A DNA stretch of 13,561 bases from an uncultured Campylobacter sp. GTDB taxonomy: Bacteria > Campylobacterota > Campylobacteria > Campylobacterales > Campylobacteraceae. The position numbers and the translations under genes were made by a program. This document shows, one piece after another, positions 6,796-13,347 of this stretch. Location of the stretch: positions 1 to 13,561 of the forward strand of contig NZ_CALKTS010000084.1 of the NCBI RefSeq assembly GCF_937997595.1. Direction: 5' to 3'. A model generated the notes under the pieces. The model ran no database searches and was not told where the DNA came from. It worked only from the letters and a program-made list of their open reading frames with translations. Position 1 is the first letter of the stretch, and every line of letters starts with the position of its first letter.

Positions 6796-7857
6796 ATGAA
6801 TAACGTTAAATGGTACATCATCGCAGGCGCCGTGCTAGGCGTGCTGGGTGCGACGCTGGTGCATTTCGGAAACCCGGGCAATATGGGCGTTTGCGTCGCT
6901 TGCTTTTTGCGCGATACCACAGGCGCGCTGGGCTTTCACCGAGCTGCCGCAGTGCAATACATCCGCCCGGAGATCATAGGGCTCGTGTTCGGCGGTTTTT
7001 TGGCAAGCGTGCTTTGGACGCGCGAGTTTGCGCCGGTTACGGGTAGCTCGCCGTTTGCGAAATTTTTCCTAGGAGTTTTCGCGATGATCGGCTGCCTTGT
7101 GTTTTTGGGATGTCCGTGGCGCGCGTTTTTGCGCCTAGGCGGCGGCGATTTGACCGCGCTAGCCGGGTTAGCGGGTCTGATCTGCGGCGTACTCATTGGG
7201 TTTTTGCTTAAAAAGCGCGGCTATGAGGCGAGCAAAGAGGCAAGGCTTAGCGGCGCGATCGGAATTTTGCCCGTGCTACTGGGCGCTGCACTGCTTGCAG
7301 CCTTGGTCTTCGGACTCAAAACGGGCGAGAGCGGCGCGCTTTTTATCTCCGCTAAAGGCCCCGGCGCGCAACACGCCGCGGTAGGCATCTCGCTGGCTGC
7401 GGGCATTATCGTGGGCGCGGTGATGCATAGAAGCAAATTTTGCAGCGTCGGCGCGTTCGGTAGAATTTTCCGCGGCGATTTCTCGATGTTTTGGGGCGTG
7501 CTAAGCGTCATCGCGTTTGCGAGCATCGCAAATATCGCATTTGGGCAATACAAACTCGGCTTTGAGGGCCAGCCTATCGCTCATAACGATTTCGTTTGGA
7601 ATTTCTTGGGTATGGTGCTCGCAGGACTTTGCTTCAGCCTAAGCGAGGGCTGCCCTGGCAAGCATCTGGTGCAGGCCGGTACGGGAAATTTAAGTTCGGG
7701 CATATTCGTCATCGGCATGGCGGCGGGCGCTGCGGTCGCACACAATTTCTTGCTCGCAAGCTCGGCTAAAGGCATCACCGAGTTCGCTCCTTACGCGGTC
7801 GCGATCGGTTTTGTTTTTGCGCTTTACGTGGGGATTTTTCAAAGGCGCGGCGCTTAA
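6796..7857 (+). CDS. yedE: YedE/FdhT-family selenium/sulfur membrane transporter
   Basis: The 353-residue polytopic inner-membrane protein belongs to the YeeE/YedE family (about nine hydrophobic segments). Characteristic cysteine-bearing motifs are GVCVACFLRDTTGALGFH (Cys33, Cys36), IGCLVFLGCPWRAFLRLGGGDL (Cys100, Cys106), HRSKFCSVGAFGR (Cys216) and SEGCPGKHLVQAGTGN (Cys286). The last two resemble the two-repeat YeeE thiosulfate-channel motifs. This sequence matches the 'selenium metabolism membrane protein YedE/FdhT' group, which in C. jejuni supports selenocysteine-containing formate dehydrogenase. The usual TusA/YedF-like partner is not present in the following 300 bases. The role in selenium or thiosulfate import is inferred from the family. 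Confidence 0.9.
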   Translation: MNNVKWYIIAGAVLGVLGATLVHFGNPGNMGVCVACFLRDTTGALGFHRAAAVQYIRPEIIGLVFGGFLASVLWTREFAPVTGSSPFAKFFLGVFAMIGCLVFLGCPWRAFLRLGGGDLTALAGLAGLICGVLIGFLLKKRGYEASKEARLSGAIGILPVLLGAALLAALVFGLKTGESGALFISAKGPGAQHAAVGISLAAGIIVGAVMHRSKFCSVGAFGRIFRGDFSMFWGVLSVIAFASIANIAFGQYKLGFEGQPIAHNDFVWNFLGMVLAGLCFSLSEGCPGKHLVQAGTGNLSSGIFVIGMAAGAAVAHNFLLASSAKGITEFAPYAVAIGFVFALYVGIFQRRGA

Positions 7858-7907
7858 GGCTGATATTTAATCTCAGAGATCAATCTATACAGAGGCGGTG
7901 TATCTAG

Positions 7908-8009
7908 TCAAGCTCTGGCGGCGTACTTATAAAGAAATACGCCGCTAGCGCAGAGCGCTCGCTACAAGACTGGCGCAAGCAGCTGGAGATGGAATTTAAG
8001 AATTTGTAG
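7908..8009 (+). pseudogene. Possible short gene remnant
   Basis: A stop-free stretch of 33 codons ends at TAG 8007-8009 and reads like protein at its C-terminus (AERSLQDWRKQLEMEF). It has no usable start codon. Just upstream, another frame (about 7876-7931) also reads plausibly (EINLYRGGVSSQALAAYL). Together they could be a frameshifted decayed gene. I do not recognise it, and it may be chance. Confidence 0.2.
7915..7948 (+). terminator. Stem-loop after yedE, possible terminator
   Basis: GCGGCGTA (7918-7925) pairs perfectly with TACGCCGC (7938-7945) and the stem extends three more pairs outward through a G-U pair, with a 12-base loop. It lies about 58 bases beyond the yedE stop. No T-run follows on either strand, so it may be a structured RNA end or a repeat rather than a classical terminator. 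Confidence 0.35.
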
Positions 8010-8090
8010 CCATATTCATAACGCGATAAAGCAAATGATAAAATAGATTCCGTCCAAGAAATATTACGATTAATTTTTAAGAGCCGCGCC

Positions 8091-8110
8091 TTTAAATTTT
8101 AAAATTTAAA
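8091..8110. repeat. 20-bp perfect AT palindrome
   Basis: TTTAAATTTTAAAATTTAAA is a perfect palindrome in the gap between yedE and the converging membrane-protein gene. Related cores occur at 824-841, 4104-4119 and 4241-4256, all intergenic. Apart from this, the stem-loop and the possible remnant, I see nothing else in 7858-8154. Confidence 0.5.
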
Positions 8111-8154
8111 AGATTCGTCGATTGAGGCTTCTTTCATCTAAAGCTCTTTAATTG

Positions 8155-9057
8155 CTAATTAAAATCCAGCCACACGTGGCGCCGGGTCTTATCCAAATCA
8201 ATGCCTTTTGTCCTCATAAAAAATTCTTTTATCCTAACGTAGTCGTCCATAGTTTCTATCGTAAAGGCGATATCTTTATCCTTGCCTCGGATTATTATAT
8301 TATCGTAGAATATAAGTCTAAGTTGAAATTTAAAAACCAAAAAATACATAAATTTTGAGATGAATAAAAACAAAAACGTCAATATTAATATAAAAATTAC
8401 TTTGGAACTACCTGTTTCTATATATTTTCTTACGCCGATAGCTAATACCAATATGCAGATCAATAAAAAAGCGATTATCGTAGCATACGGATCAAATTTT
8501 AAGAAAAATCTATAAAAAGCGCCTTGCCTCCTAAGCCACTCATTATCTCTTGCAAAATAGGCTCTTTTTACATCCTTAAGATCATCTAAGAATATAGTTT
8601 TTTCGGGCATTTTATTTGTATAATAAGTAACTCGATCATTATAAAATTTTACAAGTTTCTTATTGTAAAAATTTGTAAAATATTCTATTATTATAGGCAA
8701 TCCGAAAAATGGAAATACTATAAAAAGCTGATTATATCTAGTTTGATTGGGTTCGTATGAATACATAAAAATCATAATCGCAAGCGTGCATACCGTAGCA
8801 AGAACTATATAAAAACTAGTCCTATCTTTGAGCGCTAAAGGCTCTTTATTATAATCACTAGCGCAACTCGGATTTTGTTCAAATTTATTAAGTTTTTCGT
8901 TTGTATTTATCGTAGAGTCATCCGTGGATTTTTCAAATTTAGAATTCTTACTGTCAGAATTCTCGGCATCAAAATTCCGCCCTGAACCTTGCTCTAAATT
9001 TTGACGCCGTTCATTTAAAATTTTATTTAGCTTCTCAAGCCACTGTTTTTTATTCAT
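8155..9057 (-). CDS. Four-TM hypothetical membrane protein (paralogue of next gene)
   Basis: The 300-residue protein is of unrecognised family. It has a charged, Asn/Ser-rich N-terminal region without signal peptide (1-68), a YNKEPLALKD motif (69-78), and hydrophobic segments at about 81-101, 110-131, 190-209 and 218-242. A cytoplasmic-looking domain with KFYNDRVTYYTN (137-148) lies between the TM pairs, and a C-terminal domain ends MRTKGIDLDKTRR. The same motif order is found in the upstream gene (YDKEP, then FKNSVIEYYSE, TM pair, FLLKTGKNLDK), so the two are diverged paralogues. The gap between them is 16 bp. It is AT-rich relative to trpF, suggesting accessory DNA. A membrane role is certain; the function is unknown. 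Confidence 0.75.
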   Translation of the reverse strand: MNKKQWLEKLNKILNERRQNLEQGSGRNFDAENSDSKNSKFEKSTDDSTINTNEKLNKFEQNPSCASDYNKEPLALKDRTSFYIVLATVCTLAIMIFMYSYEPNQTRYNQLFIVFPFFGLPIIIEYFTNFYNKKLVKFYNDRVTYYTNKMPEKTIFLDDLKDVKRAYFARDNEWLRRQGAFYRFFLKFDPYATIIAFLLICILVLAIGVRKYIETGSSKVIFILILTFLFLFISKFMYFLVFKFQLRLIFYDNIIIRGKDKDIAFTIETMDDYVRIKEFFMRTKGIDLDKTRRHVWLDFN

Positions 9058-9073
9058 CTTTATTCTTTATAGC

Positions 9074-9946
9074 CTACACAAAAATTTGTGGCGGGATTTT
9101 ATCTAAATTTTTTCCCGTTTTCAATAGAAAATAGGCTTTTAGCTCCCCGTATTCTTTACTTGTTAGTATGCTTGCTTCGATATAATTACCATTGCTCATA
9201 AAAATAAGGCTGTCGTTACCTATGCCAAATCCCAAATTTTTCTTAAATCTAAATATGATTAAGGGCGCAAACGCCAAAAATAAGGAGATCGGCACAATTA
9301 AAATTCCATAAGAAATTTTATTTTTAAAAGTTACTACCAAAGATAAAAGGATTATCCACGTAAACGCGACAAAAAATGTTGAAATTTTACCTTTTTCCGT
9401 CATTTTTAAAGTGGATGGCCCAAAGGTGCGTTTTATTGCAATTATTTCAGATAAATTTATAGAGTATAGGGTCATTCTCTTTTTCTCTGAATAATATTCG
9501 ATAACTGAATTTTTAAATTTTATATAGCAGGTGCCAAATTTATCCGAAAGTTCTAGCCAGCGTTTAACGGATCTTGGCGAGTCTTGCCTTGTTCCAAAAT
9601 CTATGAAATTAAGAAAATACAGAAATGGCGAATAAAATTTAATCATCTCTATTGAGTTATCTTTTATGGTTATCGGCTCTTTGTCGTAATCCCTTGCTTG
9701 AGTTTTAAAATTTTGCGAGGGCGTATCAGTGGTACAAGAGAAATCGCTTTGCGATTTTTGTTCAACGACATTCGTAAAATTTTGCTCGCTGGCATTTATA
9801 GAATTTTGCCTGCCATCGCTCGTAAATTTTAGCCCGCCGCCCGCCAAATTTCGCTTATCGCAATTTTTATTTTGTAAGAAATCCTTTATATTTTCATCAT
9901 ACCGCGTTTTGCTTATGCCAAACCTAGCAATTTCGTCATTACGCAT
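9074..9946 (-). CDS. Two-TM hypothetical membrane protein (paralogue of downstream gene)
   Basis: The 290-residue protein is of unrecognised family. It has a long hydrophilic Asn/Ser/Gln-rich N-terminus (1-85), the shared YDKEPITIKD motif (87-96), a weak hydrophobic stretch (about 101-117), and a folded-looking beta segment (about 140-180, YIKFKNSVIEYYSE). A transmembrane hairpin follows at about 190-207 and 212-232, then a C-terminal domain (LTSKEYGELKAYFLLKTGKNLDK). It shares order and spacing with the downstream gene but lacks that protein's clear first TM pair. The start is well fixed by AAGGAGG six bases before the ATG. It begins 62 bases after trpF with no convincing terminator between, so it may be the tail of the trp transcript. 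Confidence 0.75.
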   Translation of the reverse strand: MRNDEIARFGISKTRYDENIKDFLQNKNCDKRNLAGGGLKFTSDGRQNSINASEQNFTNVVEQKSQSDFSCTTDTPSQNFKTQARDYDKEPITIKDNSIEMIKFYSPFLYFLNFIDFGTRQDSPRSVKRWLELSDKFGTCYIKFKNSVIEYYSEKKRMTLYSINLSEIIAIKRTFGPSTLKMTEKGKISTFFVAFTWIILLSLVVTFKNKISYGILIVPISLFLAFAPLIIFRFKKNLGFGIGNDSLIFMSNGNYIEASILTSKEYGELKAYFLLKTGKNLDKIPPQIFV

Positions 9947-9950
9947 TTGG

Positions 9951-9957
9951 TTCCTCC
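9951..9957 (-). promoter_or_regulatory. Near-perfect ribosome binding site
   Basis: AAGGAGG on the minus strand, about six bases before the ATG at 9946-9944, is the strongest Shine-Dalgarno in the window and predicts high translation of this membrane protein. Confidence 0.6.
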
Positions 9958-10008
9958 TTATACGCGCTTGATTTAGATATAACTATCGCGCGAGTTTGCA
10001 CACGGAGA

Positions 10009-11490
10009 TCAGCCTTGCGCATTTTTTAAAATTTGCAAAATTTCACTTATCTTTTGCGGATCTTTGATGCCTCGCGCGTCCTCCACCCGGCTGTTTAGAT
10101 CGATAGCGTAGGGGCGCAGCGCGAGTGCTTCAAGGATATTTTGCGCGCCGATGCCGCCTGCAAGAATAAAAGAGATCGCGCCGCCTTTGGAAGCAGTGCT
10201 ACACTTATCCGCACTATCATCCTTTGCGGCACCCGACTTGCCCACCTCACCGCCGTCATTCGTAATATTTGGCGCGCCCGCCTCATAGTCGTTTGCACCT
10301 TGATTATTGACGCCTTCGCTTGTGGGTCTTACACCACTCAGCCGAGCGGTAGCACACGCACTAAATTTGCACTCATCGTCATTCTTTTCGGCGCGACGAT
10401 CGGCGCTCGCTTCTTGTTTCGTATTGCTCGATCGAACAATATCATGTGCGCGCTCGCTCGCTTCATTGCTATTAGAGGCACAGCACATGTTGCTTACTCT
10501 CTTGAGCTTCAAATTTCCGTTTTCGCTATGCTCCACGCAAGAATTGTTGCAGTCGCCGTTTTTATCGCGCTTTAAATTCCCCTCGCTATATCCGTTGCAG
10601 ATCGCGCTATGTTTAAGATAGCTCCTTGCGTCGTCTGAGCTTTGAGCGGTGCCTGCTACATAGCATTTTTTGTCACTTGCTGCGTTATTTTGCGTATCGC
10701 AGCGCCCGCTAGCCGGGTCGCATTTTGTGCCGTCTATGCTTTGAACTGTGCCGTCCGCGCAGTATTTTTCATCGCTCGTTGCGCCGTCTCGTCCTTGGCA
10801 GCCAAGCCCTGCGCGTCGCAACAGATCCCAGTCGAAGCTCACGCCGTTGCCGCCCAAGCTCGCTCCTTTGGCGTCGAATAAGATCCGATCGCAGCTCAAA
10901 CCCTCAAGCGGCGGAATCTCAGCGCTGATACTTAGAACCTGCCACGCCTCGGTGCCTGCTGAGTTAAGACGTGTTTTGAAATCCGCACTTATGCGTCCGT
11001 AAATTTGAGCGCAGTCTAGCTCGCAAATGCTGCAAATTTTTAAAATTTGCTCTTCGCTTAGGGTTTCCGCATCTAAAATTTCAGAATTCAGATCTTTTAC
11101 CGAGGCGGACACAACGCAGTTTGCGTTTAAATTTACACTCAAATCCTCGCGCTGCTTTTCGCAAAATTCCGCGGCTTCATAAAATTCTACGCTTCCGCTA
11201 GTGCCCGCGTAAATTTTATCTTCACAAATTTCTTCGCCGCGAATTTTGCTGCTAAAATTTTTACATTCACATGCGGCGACGCCGTGTTTTTTGGAGCTCA
11301 AAGCAAAGACGCCCACGCACTTTGCGCCATTTTCATGCGCGATACGTGCGATCTCGCGAGCCGTTTCTATGCTGACACGGCGCTTGGAGCTTGACACGAA
11401 GATCACGCCTAAAAAATTTACACCTAGACTTGCCACAGCGCATGCTTCTTCAGGTGTTTTGATACCGCAAATTTTAATTAAAATGTTCAT
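10009..11490 (-). CDS. trpF: Phosphoribosylanthranilate isomerase TrpF with two large insertions
   Basis: TrpF performs the Amadori rearrangement of phosphoribosylanthranilate to CdRP in tryptophan synthesis. All barrel motifs are present in order: KICGI with catalytic Cys8, LGVIFVSSSKRRVS (27-40), CVGVFAL (58-64), CAQIYG (160-165), ILFDAKG with catalytic Asp206, GGNGVSFDW (213-221), LAGGIGAQNILEAL (443-456), and IDLNSRVEDARGIKD (463-477). The family is normally about 200 residues; this is 493. Residues about 65-143 and about 228-437 are extra: hydrophilic, low in hydrophobic residues and rich in Ser/Asn/Asp/Ala/Gly, with 13 cysteines in the second insert. Both fall where loops are expected between barrel elements, and there are no stops or frameshifts. 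ATG lies 8 bp after the nuclease stop. Probably active, but unproven. Confidence 0.93.
   Translation of the reverse strand: MNILIKICGIKTPEEACAVASLGVNFLGVIFVSSSKRRVSIETAREIARIAHENGAKCVGVFALSSKKHGVAACECKNFSSKIRGEEICEDKIYAGTSGSVEFYEAAEFCEKQREDLSVNLNANCVVSASVKDLNSEILDAETLSEEQILKICSICELDCAQIYGRISADFKTRLNSAGTEAWQVLSISAEIPPLEGLSCDRILFDAKGASLGGNGVSFDWDLLRRAGLGCQGRDGATSDEKYCADGTVQSIDGTKCDPASGRCDTQNNAASDKKCYVAGTAQSSDDARSYLKHSAICNGYSEGNLKRDKNGDCNNSCVEHSENGNLKLKRVSNMCCASNSNEASERAHDIVRSSNTKQEASADRRAEKNDDECKFSACATARLSGVRPTSEGVNNQGANDYEAGAPNITNDGGEVGKSGAAKDDSADKCSTASKGGAISFILAGGIGAQNILEALALRPYAIDLNSRVEDARGIKDPQKISEILQILKNAQG
10633..10776 (-). repeat. Degenerate 99-nt direct repeat inside the TrpF insertion
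   Basis: Residues 239-253 (SDEKYCADGTVQSID) and 272-286 (SDKKCYVAGTAQSSD) align and are offset by exactly 33 codons. The DNA at 10732-10776 and 10633-10677 is also visibly similar. A second, weaker pair in the same insert is SEGNLKR (302-308) and SENGNLKLKR (322-331). This suggests the insert grew by in-frame tandem duplication. Confidence 0.55.
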
Positions 11491-11498
11491 ATTTTCGC

Positions 11499-12224
11499 CT
11501 AAAAGATATAATATCGCAAACTAGTCTCTGCGATCTCTTTCATTATTTCAAACATCTCGTTTGCACTCCACTCCTCTTTTCGAAAATACATACTTACGGG
11601 AGAAAATTTATTGTGCTCGCTGTTGCCGTCTAGCTTAAAAATATAAGTTTTGTTGAGGTAGTAAAATTCGTTCATTGTACTAAGTTTTGAAAATACGTTT
11701 TTTGTGCTAGCGTCATTTTCATTAAAGTCGTCACCGCTACCAAAACATACGAAAGGCGTTATGTCTTCGTGGTTCATCATAGCTCTTATGCCGATTAAAT
11801 TTTTGCCTAGGCGCTCTATTGCATTACCCCTAGCTTGCTTTTTTAACCCTTCTTTAGCGCGTTTATCATTTGTGCCTTGTCTTTTAACTTCTGCCGCTAG
11901 AAGGAGTTTTTGATATTTTGTGTCGCCTTGTTTTTTTAGCATCAAAAAGCCCCCATCAGGCATGATAGTATTGTCTTCCCATGTTGTATCAAACTGTTTT
12001 CTGATGCTACCGTTTTTTATATTTTCCATCATTCCTTTTAACGACAATCTTCCGCTAAATTCAAGGTAAAAACCGTTAAAATTTGGAATTTGACCAAATC
12101 TATTTTCTATATAATCAATAGTTTTTTGCATGGCCTGCGCTATATTTTTATCGTCAAATTTGGACTCGGTATTTTTGGGTTTATGCTGATTTACATTTTT
12201 CCTTAGATCATCACTATTTGCCAC
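11499..12224 (-). CDS. Type II restriction endonuclease, EcoRI/MunI family
   Basis: The 241-residue PD-(D/E)XK nuclease cuts unmodified double-stranded DNA. Catalytic residues are visible as Asp90 in MPDGG and Glu112/Lys114 in AEVKRQG. ARGNAIERLGKN (131-142) carries the GNAxER motif by which EcoRI, RsrI and MunI read the inner AATT. The C-terminal WSANEMFEIMKEIAETSLR (219-237) closely matches the EcoRI end. It is somewhat shorter than EcoRI (277). The start is GTG (12224-12222), one base after the methylase stop, with AAAAAAGG upstream; no in-frame ATG is better. The gene is AT-rich and lies with its methylase inside the trp operon. Family certain; exact recognition sequence inferred. Confidence 0.93.
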   Translation of the reverse strand: MANSDDLRKNVNQHKPKNTESKFDDKNIAQAMQKTIDYIENRFGQIPNFNGFYLEFSGRLSLKGMMENIKNGSIRKQFDTTWEDNTIMPDGGFLMLKKQGDTKYQKLLLAAEVKRQGTNDKRAKEGLKKQARGNAIERLGKNLIGIRAMMNHEDITPFVCFGSGDDFNENDASTKNVFSKLSTMNEFYYLNKTYIFKLDGNSEHNKFSPVSMYFRKEEWSANEMFEIMKEIAETSLRYYIF

Positions 12225-12225
12225 T

Positions 12226-13347
12226 TTAAACCTTTTTTACGATATAGATGTATTCGGTTACGTAAAGCGCCCTGTTATTTAAATTTCTGCTTGCGCGGTA
12301 AGTTGGATAGCGGATTCCGTGTTTTATGACTTTGCCGATTTTTGATAAATTTAAAAGAAACTCCGCCTCACTGATAAATCCTTCCGAATTAAAAGAGATG
12401 ACTAAATATTTAGCCGGAAATTTAGACAATAAGGCAAAAAATTCATCTGCTGCTTTTGCCTTTTTATTAAAATTCGAGCGATTCCAGTCGTTTGGTATGC
12501 CCGATACCTCGCTTAAATTTTTAGGGTCGGGAGCCTTAAAATTTGTGATTAAATTTAGCATAAAATAGTTTGAGCCATAAGGGTGCTGGTTATACGGCGG
12601 GTCAAAGTAAGCGATATCCAAAGGGGATAAAATATTCGCTAGCTTTAAGGCATCTTGCTGATAAACTTCAAATTTGCTCGTAAAATTTGAAAAAATTGGT
12701 TTTTGAAGAGTAATTTTACCTAAAATTCTATTTAACGCATTTTCTCCGCTACCGCCGAATTTTCCTACACCATTCTTGTCTTTGTAAAAGCCCTTAAATA
12801 CACCACCTGTATTTGAATGGATGCTAGCCTCGCTGAGTAGAGGCGCTATAAAAAAATGCCTAAAATCTAGATCTATTTCTTCTATTGCTTTACGCAAACC
12901 ACCGATTATTAGCGCATTTTCACGAGAATAAAATACTCTCTCGCCGTGTTTTATATTAGCGTCATCTTTTGGAGCGTAAAGTTTGCTTATAAAACTCTCG
13001 CTGGGTTTAAATTTTTCTAAAATTTGCTTAAAACTTTTGTCGATTTGCTCTTTGAGCTCTGGCGTGAAATTTGAAAGATAGCATGAGTTTATCACGCGCG
13101 AATAATCCTCTAAGTCGTTTGCAACAACGAGGCTCGAGTATGCTTTAGCTGCTCTTGCAACCACGCCTGAGCCACTAAAAACGTCTACAAAACTTATCTT
13201 TTGTTTTTTTAGTTCGCTCTTTATCTCGCAAAGTACGTTTAAAATTTCGTTTAATATTGCGCGTTTATTACCCAAATAGCTAATTAGCTGTTCCTTTAAA
13301 AAGGCAGGATTTTCGGCAATTTCAATTTCTTTTATAGTATTCTTCAA
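12226..13347 (-). CDS. Adenine-specific DNA methyltransferase, D12/alpha class
   Basis: The 373-residue N6-adenine methylase should protect the host site of the adjacent nuclease. Motif X is YLGNKR (24-29), motif I the SAM-binding VDVFSGSG (54-61), and motif IV the catalytic DPPY (249-252) followed by NQHPYGSNYFMLN. The order X-I-target domain-IV is that of the D12 (alpha) class, as in Dam and M.DpnII. The start is TTG 13347-13345, sharing bases with the trpD stop (TTGA) and preceded by GAGG at six bases, so it is translationally coupled to trpD. The nuclease follows after one base. No controller gene is visible. The methylase class is clear. Site specificity is assumed to equal that of the nuclease. 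Confidence 0.93.
   Translation of the reverse strand: MKNTIKEIEIAENPAFLKEQLISYLGNKRAILNEILNVLCEIKSELKKQKISFVDVFSGSGVVARAAKAYSSLVVANDLEDYSRVINSCYLSNFTPELKEQIDKSFKQILEKFKPSESFISKLYAPKDDANIKHGERVFYSRENALIIGGLRKAIEEIDLDFRHFFIAPLLSEASIHSNTGGVFKGFYKDKNGVGKFGGSGENALNRILGKITLQKPIFSNFTSKFEVYQQDALKLANILSPLDIAYFDPPYNQHPYGSNYFMLNLITNFKAPDPKNLSEVSGIPNDWNRSNFNKKAKAADEFFALLSKFPAKYLVISFNSEGFISEAEFLLNLSKIGKVIKHGIRYPTYRASRNLNNRALYVTEYIYIVKKV

Noticed and set aside
9947..10008. Separate promoter for the membrane-protein pair
   Set aside because: Only a weak TATAT-like sequence and a GCGCG inverted repeat are seen; not enough to call a promoter or terminator.
10180..10809. Intein or inserted domain in TrpF
   Set aside because: No intein splice motifs (N-terminal Cys block, HN-Cys end) at the borders and no homing endonuclease motifs. 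The sequence is low-complexity.
10141..11002. Several overlapping open frames on the plus strand (for example 10141-10575, 10307-10621, 10642-10881)
   Set aside because: They lie opposite the TrpF insertions and have unnatural composition for membrane or soluble proteins and no good ribosome sites. Stop-poor low-complexity DNA on the coding strand explains them.
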